NCBI GenBank assembly: GCA_032718565.1
Contig: JAVGVS010000723.1
Coordinates: 1-64,000 of the forward strand
Direction: 5' to 3'
DNA: 64,000 nucleotides
From: Distichodus sexfasciatus
Lineage: Eukaryota; Chordata; Actinopteri; Characiformes; Distichodontidae
Below, in pieces: positions 34,742 to 46,169 of the stretch. Under the pieces are notes generated by a model that was given only the letters and a program-made list of their open reading frames with translations, did not search any database and was not told the DNA's origin. Both the position numbers and the translations under genes were made by a program. Position 1 is the stretch's first letter. Each line of letters opens with the position of its first letter.

Positions 34742-37130
34742 GATTTCAAAGTCAAAGTCAACTTTATTGTCATCTCTGCTATATACTGTACAGATACATA
34801 GAGAGACGAGACGACGTGGCTCCAGGTTATTTCCAGTGCAAACAAACAAAGAACAGTGGAACAGAGAATAAATAGGCAGTGGCACGACTAGGCACATGGA
34901 ATAAACAATAAATAAGTAAAAATACTAAAATATACATTAAACAATATACATTTTAAACCAGACAATATACAATATACATTTTAGACTAGACAGGGAAGAC
35001 AGACATAGAGCTAAACATGTTTGTCAAGTCAGGATGCAGTATTCTTAACAGGTTGAAATTGACATTTACACTGAGTGTGCAAGTAGAGTTACTAATAGAC
35101 AGATACTATATCCGGACTATTTCCATTAAAATGTTCAGTATATGTGCAAATATGCAAACATTTAAACAGAGTGCAAACTGACATTTTACATTAGATGTGC
35201 CGCGAGGTAGAAGGTTATAATATAACAGATACTATATTCAGCTATTTATGTGTACAATGTTCCGGTGTATTGCAAACGTGCGTAAGCAGCATATAATGTT
35301 TTGTGCAAAAGTGCCGGCAGCAGTGCAGTGTCATACCAGTAGTTATTGTGCATCAAAAGGCGGTGGTGTGTAGCAAGTAAGGTGCAGTAAAATGCAGTAA
35401 TTGCAACAGAAACAGTTTCTTCACAGTCAGGTGTGGGGAAGTGTGATGGCAGAGTGAGTTCAAAGATCTGATGGCTTGTGGGAAAGCTATCACGCATCCT
35501 GGAGGATCGAGAGACCTGATGCTCTGGCGTCTGCCAGATGGAAGAATGTGAACAGTCTGTGTGAAAGGGTGTGAGTCGAAACGCGATGCAGGAGGCCCTT
35601 CTGATGCAAGCGCTTGAAGATGTCCTGCAGCCTTGGCCGGAAGAGGCAGCTCCGATGATGTGCCAGCTGTTTTGACCACCCTTTGAAGCCGCCTGATACC
35701 GACGCTTAGCACTGTTGAACCAGGCAGAGATGCAGCGCTGGTCAGGGGCGGCTCTCTGCCGACGCCCCTGTAGATCTCGGTGAGGTGGGAGGGGCAGGAA
35801 CGGCTCCGCTTCAGCCGTCTCAGGAAGTGGAGACGCTGCTGGGCCTTTTTGGTGATGGAGGTGGTGTTGGTGGTCCAGGTGAGATCGTCTGAGATGTAGA
35901 CTCCAGAAGACGGGTGTTTTACAGTCTCAACCCGTGGGCCGTGGATGCTGAAGTGGTGTGTGGGTGGGCGAGTTCTCCTGAAATTAAACCCGATCATTTC
36001 CTTTGTTTCGCCACATTCAGCGACAGGTTGTTCTCACTGCAGGCAGCCGGCTGCTGAACCTCATCTCTATCGCCGACTCATCGTTGTTGCTGATGAGCCC
36101 TGCAGTCGTCATCGGCGGGTGATGATGTGGTTTGAGCTGTGCAAGCCGGTGCGGTCGTGAGTCAGGAGTGTAGGAACAAAAGTGGGCTGGCGCGCGGCCT
36201 GAAAGGGCATCGGTGCTCAGCCTGATGGTGCTGGAAATGTTATGCGCCGATTCGGGCCGGACTGAGGTCTCTCTGACAGGAAATCCAGAATCCAGTTACA
36301 GAGTGAAGGTGCTCAGTCCCAGCTTGCTCCAGTTTCATACACAGTCTTTGGGGATGATGGTGTTGAATGCTGAACTAAAGTCTATGAACAGCAATCTAAC
36401 ATAAGGTCTTTATTGTCCAAGTGTGAGAGGGAAGGTGGAGTGCAGTGGATATCGGCGTCTTCAGTCGACCTGTTTGTGCGATATAGGCAAACTGCAGGGG
36501 TCCAGTGAGTGGGGGAGGTTGCCTTTCACCTGTGCCATGACAAGTCTCTCAAGGCACTTCATGGTGATGGGGTCAGAGGCGATGGGCGATGATCATTCAG
36601 GCAGGAAACTGAAGATTTCTTTGGCACTGGGATGATGGTGGTGGACTTGAAGCACGCTGGGACGATCATCTGGCTCAGCGAAGTGTTGAAAATGTCCGTG
36701 AACACCTCGGCTAGCTGGTCAGCGCAGTCTCTCAGCCTGCGACCTGGAATGTTGTCTGGACCAGCAGCTTTTTAGCGGGTTGACCTTGGCGAAGGTTCTC
36801 CTCCGCGTCAGCTGCAGGCAGAGAGATGGTCTGGTCGGTGATGGGAGAAGCGTTACTTTAAATGGAGTCTGCGTGTTGTTCAGTGAATCAGAAACTGTGC
36901 GTAGAACATTTCAGTTCCTCAGGGGTGTGGCATCCCCCTCACAGCTGCTTGGTGCTGGCTTGTATTGGGTGACAGCCGCAGATGCCTGCCATAGCCTCTG
37001 CGAGAGTCTTTTGTGTTGCTGAAATGGTTCTGGATCTTTTTTTTGCGTCTTCGCTTTGCTTGTGAGGATAGGCGAGAGAGGTTAGCCCTAGCTGTTCTGA
37101 GGCAGCTTTACTCCCGGATAAAGGAAAAGC
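34742..37130 (-). mobile_element. L2-type LINE, degraded, inserted in element B
   Basis: On the minus strand the right part encodes weak RT N-terminal matches. FIDFSSAFNTIIP (RT motif A) is readable around 36,360-36,400 and CLERLVMAQVKGNLP around 36,515-36,560. The C-terminal GVYISDDLTWTTNTTSITKK lies at about 35,850-35,910. The 3' tail ends at 34,742 with GACGTGGCTCCAG and GATGACAATAAAGT. Many small deletions break the frame. It is the longest member of the family whose tails are scattered through the window. The 5' limit is uncertain. Confidence 0.7.
35353..35997 (-). pseudogene. L2-type LINE RT C-terminal remnant
   Basis: About 215 codons remain open. GVYISDDLTWTTNTT and KKAQQRLHFLRRLKRSR are the conserved thumb/C-terminal block of L2-type RTs. 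After this, the frame departs from the family through indels, though LPSGRR is still visible. Not functional. Confidence 0.7.
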
Positions 37131-37732
37131 AGCATCTCTCTCTCATAGCGCAGCAGCGTTTTTTGGCAGCAAGCGAAACACGAAAGAAATTATTATACCC
37201 ATTTTTGTAATATTGCGTTATGGCTGGGACTCAATATTACTTACCTCACTAAAGTCAAGCACTGCAATTGCATAATTAACATTCATAGTTCAAAAAGAAT
37301 AAATGTTACAAAACTATGAAAATACTTATTTAGCATTAAACAATGCAGAACATAAAATAAAATTTACGCGGAAATAAAATATTTTACTTGGCCACTCATG
37401 AATAGCCTAAAAGCAAGAGGCTGAAATATTATACAATTAAATATCTTCTCTCATAAAACAAGTGAATTCAAGTGCATTTTAATATTCTGAACGAAGTGCA
37501 TTCAGAACAAATTAACAAAACTGTTGAAAGAATGAAACAACATTCTCCTGTAGGCCTATAACAAAACACGCGGTTGTTGCTTGTGTCACTCTTTCCGTCG
37601 CATTAATCTGAAACAATTCGGCCGAAAGCGAAAATGCATTTTTTGGCCATTTTCGGCTGAAATTTTTCGGTGGCCGCATATTCGGTGCATCTCTACTTCA
37701 AACACGCACAAAACACAGAATTTGAACAATTA

Positions 37733-38010
37733 CCTGCACAAAGGGTCAGCAAATGAAGAAATAATGAAGATGAGCATCCGGTGGAGTCCGCCTGCACAAA
37801 ATAAGTTTCACGTACCGTGATAAAGGTCAGATTAAGATATCCAAATCAAGCCAAAGTTATGATATCGTCTAAAACATAGTGTTTAACTGGAGGGATATAC
37901 AACTCACTTAATATAGTGCAAATACAACGTTTTAATCACTTTTATCGCGGACACGCAACAGCCCAACTCACCCGCAGCAGTGAAAACTTCTTCTGCTGCA
38001 CAACACCTGG
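37733..38010 (-). repeat. Exon-like block duplicated at 29,421-29,520
   Basis: Read on the minus strand, CACTGCTGCGG/GTGAGTTGGG and TTATTTTGTGCAG/GCGGACTCC delimit a segment of about 220 bp with a donor-like start and acceptor-like end. CCTTTGTGCAG/GTAATTG follows as another donor-like site. The other copy lacks exactly this middle segment. It may be old non-coding exons of a local transcript. Confidence 0.4.
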
Positions 38011-38189
38011 AACAAGAGCTCACGGGCACTTTTTACAAATAGAAGTCTCGACCCATTTTATGCAGGATTTAACAATGAACATTTAAATTTTATAGGCATT
38101 ATCTTGAACTGAAGTGTGTTTGTTGCTATAAACACATCACATGTGCTTTGCAGCAGAAAAACAATGCACAATATAGCAACTTCCATTTC

Positions 38190-38345
38190 CAAATTAAAGG
38201 GACATTCACCTCGGTGCAACTCAGGATTAAAGGTCTTGGTCCGGAGTCTGGTGATGGAACTTCTAGCAGTAGAATAGAGGTGGATTTGAACCAACAACCT
38301 CTTGATCTGTAAGTGTCGCGCCTACCCTTGAGCCTAAATTCCAGG
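38190..38345 (-). mobile_element. tRNA-like SINE fragment
   Basis: GGATTTGAACCAACAACC is the complement of a B-box-like region, with AGTGTCGCGCCTACCC towards the tRNA head and TTAAAGGTCTTGGTC in the body. Diverged; the family is uncertain. Confidence 0.4.
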
Positions 38346-38729
38346 GAATTGCTATATGAAGCAGCACTGGCCATTAAATGGAAATGAAGTTAAGTGACCA
38401 AGGTATCCCAATATTGCAAAATGTATAAAAACTGATTCATCGTACACATCACCGTTGCTGTGATGCACATGCTGCTATATCTCATTCATGTTGCACTGAA
38501 ACTGTCTCCGGAAAGATGTAATTCCTCCTCAAATGACTGTTACTACAACACTGCTATAATAATTTTTGCACTGCCTCTACTTATTTGCACAACCGTTGAA
38601 CACTGAATGTATATATCACGGTCACTTTTTTTAAACTAACTGTTTCTACACAAATTATTGAAAAATATTGCACAGACCCTGGTTTTCAAGATTCAAGGTC
38701 CTGGAATTGTCTATTGTCTTATGTAGTTT

Positions 38730-40698
38730 GGGGAGTTGACTGAATGTTGGGGAGGTGTAAAGTATTTCCTCTGCCTGTAGGTTCTGGTGGGCCTCCCAGG
38801 ATCTGTGGGGGTGATGGCGCCCTTGATATGGGCCCCTGCTCCTGGGCTGGGCCTCTGCCCCCGCCCTGGGTAGTTCTGGACAGGGAGGTGCCTATGGGGA
38901 GACCATGGGAGCTGGCTCTCCCCTGAGAATGCCTTGCCTCTCCAGGTTCTTTCCTCCCCATCCCTACTGCTCCCCCCCTCCCGCTCCATCCACACAATAA
39001 CATACGTAGGGCTTTGAGATCTTGGAGTGCGTTGCTGGGATACAGGAGATTTTCTCCTGTCTCCCGTGACCACCTGCATCTCATTCTCTATCACCTTAGA
39101 ACACTCTCATTACTTACTGTCACATGACACCTACATATAGGGCTTGAGGGGTGAGCACACTGAATGGCGTCTAGAGGTCTGGTCACCCCAGTCTACCCTC
39201 TGGCGCCAGTGCCCGCCTTCTCAATTTTAAGCTGCACGTGAACTTTGAGGGCTGGGGAGGGAGCCAAGCCCAGCACAGGCGCTGGCGGAGGTGGTTGGTG
39301 TCTTGCCTCCCCTGTTTAAAGCACTGTAGAACCCAACACACACACCCCAACACTACACCTGTGGCCAGGCGGGGTGGGGCACAGGTCGTCTCACGCCTGG
39401 ATTTCCTGTTAAAGCTACCCAGGGCAGGGCTGCGAGCGAGCTAGCCCGTCGGTTGGGGTCTGGGCTGGTGGTGATCGCCCGCCCGCTCTTGAGGGGACTG
39501 GGGTGGCCTTCTGGTCTCACGCCAGAGCGAAAGGAGTACAGCTCAGGGTCTGGGCGCCGATTGCTAGGGGGTAGTGGTGTCGGATCTGAGCCCAAATTAT
39601 ATATAGTGTGAGTGTAGGTATCATGTCGATTTTGTATGTCTACATGTGTACGACTGTATATTTGTTGTGTGCGTGAGAGAGCGTTTGTTTGTGTTTAGGT
39701 GCGCCTGTTGGTCTTTGTCCATATGTCCTCAGGTCAGGCCTAAGACTCCATGATCTTCTCAGGCTCCCCTGCTGCCACCCGCCCTGCCAGTGGAGGGTAC
39801 TGGCGCTGGTGCGTTGGTTCCTCGCTCTGGGGCGGTTGCTCGGGGGTGCTGGCCTGCTCTCGTGATACGCCTGGCCGGGAGCTTGGCCCTCCTGGCTCTG
39901 CTGGGCCCAGCTGGGGGGTGGGGAAGCTCTTGGATCTTCGGGCCCAGGGACGGACTGCCCTGGGGAGTGGGCGACGCCCGGCCAGGCCTCGCGGACCTGT
40001 CGCGCGGCCCTGGGCGTCTCTTGCCCGGCTGCTGGATGACCCTCCGGGCTCCTCCGCCTTTTTCTGGGAGGTACCTCAGACTTCTCGGTGGTGTTTCTCC
40101 TGGGGTCCGGCCTGGGGCCTCTGGAGTCTGGGTCCCGGGTCCCCTCCGTGTCTGCTCCATGCCTGGCGGAGTCGGGACTGGGGTTCCCCTACCCTTGCAA
40201 TAAACATTTCTGTGGAGGAACCTTATGAATTCAAGCGGCGCTCACACACACAGGTGTGGACACAAGCATCCACATTGGTGAAAAACAGGTGCTCACAGAT
40301 ACACACTGTCTTGATCTGCTGTCCTTCAAAATATATTTCTGTAATATTTATGTGTAAGCTGCTCAGTAACATTAGTATTTACAATTAATGCAGATGTTGG
40401 TTGTTGCTGCAATTTTCTCTGCCTGTTGTGTCTCCCTGTGTTCTATTTTTGTCAGCAGAGTATGGAAGCAGGAATATCCTTTTTTTTTTTTTCTCTCCTC
40501 TACACTTCTTTTCCTTTCTTTTTCTTTCTCTTTCTTTTCCTTCTTCTCCTTCCTTTTTCTTCTCTCCCCTCTCATTTGCCTCTCTTTTCAGCCTTATTTA
40601 TCCTGTTTAAATATTTTTAATTAATCGAAATAAATAAATGAATAAAGTTGACCTCGAAGGGGGTAGTGCAAGCGGGATCAACAAAAAAAAAAAAAAAA
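38730..40698 (+). mobile_element. GC-rich unclassified repeat, probable LINE 3' region
   Basis: Composition changes sharply to GC-rich, G/C-homopolymer-rich DNA (38,730-40,200). A pyrimidine-only stretch follows (about 40,480-40,580), then AAATATTTTTAATTAATCG, AATAAATAAATGAATAAAG and a run of A at 40,682-40,699. The order resembles 3' regions of fish LINEs I have seen, but I cannot name the family. The 212-codon frame at 39,750 is a by-product of GC content. Confidence 0.4.
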
Positions 40699-40985
40699 AG
40701 ATTCAAGATTCAAGATTCTTTATTTGTCATGTGCAAATTAGGCAAATTAGACAAATAACAAATAGAGATACAAATACAAACTTATATAAGGAGGTCAGGG
40801 AAATAAGACAAAAAATAAAACTATATCTTATATACAATAAGGTACATAAGGTTACATAAAGTTCTCCACTACTGTTAAAATATCTGCAAAACTTAAATGT
40901 TAGTCATACTTTATAAGAATACTGTTTTATTAAAAGACTGGATATAGATTTTTTTATATTGAAACTGTCTCTAACCTCCTGCACA
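40699..40985 (-). mobile_element. LINE 3' tail, reversed
   Basis: GATTCAAGATTCAAGATTC followed by TTTATTTGTCATGTGCA is the reverse complement of a fish LINE tail ending in (GAATCTT)n. It directly abuts the preceding A-tract. Confidence 0.5.
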
Positions 40986-40999
40986 TCCAGTGTAAAAGT

Positions 41000-41258
41000 C
41001 AACTTCCACTTTTGTACGTAATACTGCATCCAAACTGTCTCTCCTCTACTTCTATTTCGAGTTCTAGTTTAAAGTTATATTTAATATTCCATTCCTAGTT
41101 TAAAATGTATATTTTGTATTCTATTTATATATTGTTTATTCAGTGTGCATTATTTGTTCTTTATTTCCTATTGCACTGCAAAAACCGGAGCCATGTCGTC
41201 TTGTTTCTCTATATATCTGTACAGTATATAGCAGAGATTACTTTGTCTTTTTCCATTA
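41000..41258 (+). mobile_element. 3' end of L2-type LINE
   Basis: GTTCTAGTTTAAAGTTATAT, CGGAGCCATGTCGTCTTG and CTGTACAGTATATAGCAGAG match the tail at 5,430-5,678 block by block. Confidence 0.65.
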
Positions 41259-42322
41259 ATCTTGAATTTAACATGTACAAAGTGATTATGATTGTTGGGA
41301 TTAGTCTGAAGAGAAAGATATAATAAAGATGTTTATTTAACAAGCTAACTTTATTTGCCTTTTGCTCTTGAAATTGAGAAAATCTCTTTCAAGAATTAAT
41401 TCTTGACATGGAATTACATGTTCCCTTTCATGACTGTCTGTGTATCAAATCTTTCATATCAGTCATTTAGAGTAGAACATATATTCAATGCATATTTATT
41501 GTGAGATTTAAAAAATACAGGTTTGATATATATCACATTAAAATGTTGTAAACAGTTTTACATTTAGGTACATCAATTTGCAAGTTTTCAAAATATAATA
41601 CCAATTCTTATATAAAGTTAGTTCCAAAAATGATGATCAGACTGTCACAAATCAGCATCACAACCAGAACATACTTGGTTATGTTGTATGTATACTGCAG
41701 GTGATAATATCAGTTTCCAAAAAGAAAAAGTTTTCTGTCACTGTATATATTGAGTGAAAATGACTGATATTGCTAAAACTCTGTTCAATACAAAGCATTT
41801 AAAATAATACTTAAGTACTTTAGTTAAGTACAATTACTCAAGCACTATACACTGCTGATTTCATTAATTTACAAAACTGTATTTCATTTTTGTGTTGGAT
41901 ATTGTTTATAAAACAATGAAAATACAGAAAACGAAAACTTAATGCCACGTACTATGTCATAATCAACCTTATAATCTCATAAGCTGTTGCTGAGAATAAA
42001 CCTTATTATGATATACTCTTTTAATCCAATAGTTACATTTAACCATTGGAAATGCAATATAATGCAATACAAGCAACTTATCAGAATCAGTCAAATAAAT
42101 CTGATTAATCAACACTATGTTAATATAAACTTAATCTGGCCATGTTCTCATTATTATACATTTCGCTGCTGTTGTGTGTTCTTTATGTCTCTCCTGTTTG
42201 ACTCAAGCTTTTATATATACATAAAAATCACTGTCTTCATAGAAATGTGGCAAACACAGCTTGTAGCCGTGTGTGTTCCTTTATGTGTGTATACTGTATG
42301 TGCCATTATTTTGGTATACAAC
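41259..42322. other. No gene; presumed 3' UTR and spacer of the MYADM-like gene
   Basis: AT-rich. The minus-strand 3' UTR of the gene starting at 43,423 probably extends into it. Confidence 0.4.
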
Positions 42323-43423
42323 TTAACTGTCATAATATATGAAATGTTGTCTATTCAACTTGTTTCTTTTCTTCCCGCATATAACTGTTTGTTTGTGAAT
42401 GGTAACATTTAAAACGTTTGGTTGGAACGCTGCAGATCCGACTCTGCTTGTGCTCTGATAGTTGCATGGATTCCCTCTACTGTGTCGGATCAGAGGTTGC
42501 TCACACAAATTTGCAGCACGCTGCTGTATTTGTCTTACCACTGAATAGGGTGGGTTGACTTGCGATATAGATGTGTGTGAGATTGAATCATACTGTTCTT
42601 CTGAGCCAAACTTGCAGAGCAAAAAGACACTCAGCAAGTAAAGCAGGCAGTTAAGTGCTGTTAGCACAGACACCACTACCAGTTTGCCCCAAGGACAGAG
42701 TCTCAGGCCTTCTTGGCAAGATTCGGGTGGGAAGATTTCACTCGGATAGTGGCTGCTGAATTTGAACACAGGCCAGATGATGGTGGCGCTCAGGTACATG
42801 ACAGCAGAACAAACATTTAAGAACTTTAGGCAGTCTGGCTCATACTTGTTGCAGAACACACACCTCAAGATGCTGACCACAGAGAAGATGAAGCAGAGGC
42901 AATAAACGGCCATGCACCACATCACGCCTGACTGATATGTGTAGGACACGGGATTGCTGATGAAACAGAAAATAATTCCTGCTACAAACGTCTGACAAAC
43001 TTGCAACAAACACTGAGTAGTGGCCATGAAGTACTTAGACTCCACCCATGCCATCCACACTTCCACCAAATATGCCAACGTTGCAAAACACGAGAAGACC
43101 TCGGCTGCTACACGGTGGTTCTGTACGTCGTAGTCCAGCTGACCTTTTAGAAAGACATAGGGAAAGATGATGGAGGCGTAGAGGCAGAGCAGGGCTCCGT
43201 AGCCAAAAATGGTGACAGGAAAATTGGGGAGAAAATTTGGAACATAATCCTTCAAACAAAAGTCCGCCATAAGGAAGAAAAGAGTAATAGTGAAGCTGAA
43301 AGCCCAGCAGAACACACACCACGTGCCAACTCTTCCATCCAGCCCACCAGCGTGAGATACCAGTCCAAATGCCACGCAGGTGGACACCAACCCCACCAAT
43401 CGCAGCCAGTGCAGATGTGCCAT
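42323..43423 (-). CDS. myadm-like: MYADM-like protein with long C-terminal tail
   Basis: 366 residues in one exon. Eight hydrophobic segments form two MARVEL domains: about 8-26, 36-54, 68-92, 105-124, 138-157, 168-189, 201-221 and 247-270. Shared with the paralogue at 47,013 are VFCWAFSF/FCWVFSF, LCLYASIIFP, WCMAVYCLCFI, MYLSATIIWPVFKF and LCPWGKLVVVSVLT. MYADM proteins sit in cholesterol-rich plasma-membrane domains and affect Rac1 and cortical actin. The start chosen (43,423) has A at -3 and G at +4. An in-frame ATG at 43,468 has T at -3 and would add 15 polar residues before the first membrane segment. Residues 271-366 form a polar cytosolic tail that the paralogue lacks, ending KLNRQHFIYYDS. 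It could also be annotated as a MYADML2 relative. Confidence 0.88.
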   Translation of the reverse strand: MAHLHWLRLVGLVSTCVAFGLVSHAGGLDGRVGTWCVFCWAFSFTITLFFLMADFCLKDYVPNFLPNFPVTIFGYGALLCLYASIIFPYVFLKGQLDYDVQNHRVAAEVFSCFATLAYLVEVWMAWVESKYFMATTQCLLQVCQTFVAGIIFCFISNPVSYTYQSGVMWCMAVYCLCFIFSVVSILRCVFCNKYEPDCLKFLNVCSAVMYLSATIIWPVFKFSSHYPSEIFPPESCQEGLRLCPWGKLVVVSVLTALNCLLYLLSVFLLCKFGSEEQYDSISHTSISQVNPPYSVVRQIQQRAANLCEQPLIRHSRGNPCNYQSTSRVGSAAFQPNVLNVTIHKQTVICGKKRNKLNRQHFIYYDS

Positions 43424-43508
43424 CCTTCTGCCTTTAGAAAATCTTTGCCCAGTCAGATCATGCACCACCGGACAGCTTCAACTTCTTCAGCAATATGTTT
43501 ATGTGGAT

Positions 43509-44925
43509 CCTGTAGTAGAAATATTGTGCAAGTTTTAATCTGAACAAAGCAATGCAGCCGAATGTCATCAAAAGACAAATAATGCTTTTTCGCTATGAAG
43601 TTTTGTCTTCTTCTATTGCACAGCATTATATTTGTATCATAGCGCTTATGCATAAGATAAGATCACAAAGAACACATATAAAGCTACAGTCTCCAATGAC
43701 AACATCTATAATAAGATATTAAGCATTCGAACATCAAAAAACCCTTTGTAGAACTTTTAGGACTTTTGCCACATATACTAATATAGAGAAAAGCTTCTGA
43801 AAAATCAGTGCATTTAATTTCGTCAGGCTCATCGTACAGCCTAAAAGAGACCTTGATGTTGAGGTCTTTTACTTAATTACTTTAATTCCTTCTCTTTCAC
43901 TTTAGAATAAACCGCTTACTCTCGCTCACACTCTTAAAAAGAATGTGTAGAAAAATTACACAAATCACGTGTAGCACTTTAGATTACAATTTTGTATAAA
44001 TGTTTAATAAAATTGTTGATAAAAGTGTTAATATTATACATGTTTTCACATATGTGTGATACCTTTCTTGACACGTTCACCTTCAAAGGTGTTAACACAG
44101 TGGATGTGTTCAAATTAACGCAAGAAACATCGTCCCAAAACTCAAGCATTAATGTATAAGAATTTGATTCAGTTTGTGTCCATTATAACATCTTTTAGTC
44201 TGTGAGGTAATTGAGAGAAACTTTGTCTGAACGTTCTATATGTTTATATTTTAAGACTGGGATATTTTAAAGAACGTGTGCCATTAGCGCAGAAATACGC
44301 AGACCTGAACTCTCCCCGAGCGCTCGCCGGAGCGAAGTGTCGATCCCAAAAAGAATCGAAATCTCTCTTTTATTGAAAGCATGGACGAATTGTTTCTGAA
44401 TCACATCTGGGCAAAAACGTTAAAATGGCAAAATGTACTTATTTGACTATAATTTTAACTGAACTCTGTTGTGTCGCTATGACTTCGAGCGCTTGGCAAC
44501 TATTAAGGAAGTCTGAACGAATCTCAGAGTCCAGGTTTCATTTCCAGTGAATCTGGCTTAAGTTTCGTTTTCTCGAAACCAAATAAATATCCTTTAAACT
44601 AACTACTTCCTTCACTAAAATGATGGACGATAGTAAAACGGTTCTTTTTCTAAATGCAAAGCATGTAATGACATTTAAGACATGTAATAAATTTAATAGT
44701 AATATTTACTAGTTTCTTTTTTCCCAACGTAAATTCATGTTGACTTTTTCATATTCAGATTAATTTAGCATTCGTGCAGAGATCGAGAATATACTTACTT
44801 TTCCCCACAAAGCATAAATGATGACTTCTAACTGCGTCTGGTTATTTTCTCTGCAGGACACTTCAAGATTCTGAAGCTCCTCCCATAACCTTTAAGGCAT
44901 GCGAATTAACACCGAGAAGTTTATA
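43509..44925 (-). promoter_or_regulatory. Candidate promoter and non-coding exon 1 of the MYADM-like gene
   Basis: Minus strand: TATAAA at 44,920-44,925, a possible exon from about 44,893 to 44,799 ending GGGGAAAA/GTAAGTAT, and an intron. An acceptor, TTTCTACTACAG, ends at 43,510, 86 nt before the chosen ATG. The arrangement fits the known MYADM layout (5' UTR intron, intronless CDS). The transcription start is inferred only from the TATA spacing. Confidence 0.4.
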
Positions 44926-45116
44926 TTTAACTGGCAGTAGAATTTGTTTTGCAGAGAAAATTTTCTAAATCAATCTTTCAATCAGTGTCAGCTACGTTTA
45001 CTGCATAAAACGTAAGAATTAAACACATAACTTCCATTTCATAGTTTCTTGCACTGGAGTTACTTTGTGTTAATTTCTCACTTAAGGGACCAACTGTGGC
45101 ATTACAGTTACACATC

Positions 45117-46165
45117 CAGGGCCGGCCTGTGGCATAGGCAATATAGGCAAATGCGAAGGGCGCCATCGGTCCAGGGGGCGTCAAAACGGAGAAAGAAAAA
45201 CAGTGTAACATTCCACTATTCTTAAAACTAGTTGGTATTAATGTGTCTTAATATGAAAAGAACAAGCCCACATGAATTTACCTGCTTAGCAAAGCCTATT
45301 AAGTAGTAGTAGTAATAATAATAATGATACGTAACTTTCCTATGAGGCGCCCCCCCCCAGGTCTAATTAGCCTTTACCTGCTACTTGGGGGGATGGTCAT
45401 TTTTTGATGTGTCAACAAGTTGAACATGTCAAAATGTCCTAAATTATCTGGTGCCCAGGGGAGGAAAAAAAGAAAAGAAGAGGAGAAAAAACGCGACAAA
45501 GACAGAAGTAACGTCACGTTACAGTAAAGATGATGTCATGACATTATTTGTTTATATTAATATAATTTGCATATCAGAAAAAAGCACATTGTATATTATA
45601 CAGTACAGTCTACATCATGCATGCATCTCTGATTTTTAAAAAAATTTATATTATTTAATTTCATTTTATTTTTGAAATCATGTGTTTATTATTAGCCTGT
45701 TTTCACATGCTTCTGTCTTCAGATGCGCTGCTGAGGTTTCTCAGTCCCACCCCAGAGCTCTTTGTAAGATCACCTTTTTGTTAAAATTTTTATTTAAATC
45801 CTTGAATTTTTTGTGCCTTGTAATTTTTTGTGCATACTGGTTTCTTTAATGTCTTATTTTGTGCAGTGCCTTATTTACATTGTATTTATAATTTAAGTTA
45901 TGTCACTTTTTATTTTGGGAATATTTAAATCTAATACTTTATGTAAGCTATTTATATTGTATTTCATATGTTCAGTTCATATTTTTTGTATTTCTTTCTA
46001 AGTATTTTGAATGTGCTATTGGTTTATTTAAATAAAAGAATGTCTAAGACAAAGCTATTCAGTTTCTTGTGAGTATATGTACACTAGCAGTGGAATTTAC
46101 TGCGATGCAAGGGGACGCTGCCTAAAATCTTGCCTAGGGCTCCAAATTTGTTAGGACCGGGCCTG
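45117..46165. mobile_element. hAT-like element, CAGGGCCGG family
   Basis: The left end CAGGGCCGGCCTGTGGCATA and right end (complement) CAGGCCCGGTCCTAAC share the terminal pattern. GGCAAT/GCCTAGGGC motifs lie inside both. Flanking 8-mers TACACATC (45,109-45,116) and TACATATC (46,166-46,173) differ at one base, as an aged target duplication would. 1,049 bp, no transposase frame. Confidence 0.7.
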
Positions 46166-46169
46166 TACA

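Larger units (their letters stand above)
34725..37695. mobile_element. hAT-type element B (GGGATGCACCGAA family)
   Basis: The left end TAGGGATGCACCGAAATG and right end (complement) TAGAGATGCACCGAATATG are inverted. Inside the right end are TTTCGGTGGCCG and GGCCATTTTCGGC, typical of this fish family. Flanked by CTTCAAAC at 34,717-34,724 and 37,696-37,703. Most of its length is an inserted LINE. Confidence 0.8.

Noticed and set aside
39750..40388. 212-codon plus-strand open frame
   Set aside because: It lies in a GC-rich repeat where stop codons are rare. It is Gly/Pro/Ser-rich without a domain, and an equally open frame exists on the other strand.
43421..43468. Upstream ATG as start of the MYADM-like protein
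   Set aside because: T at -3, polar 15-residue extension, and a much better context at 43,423. It cannot be excluded.
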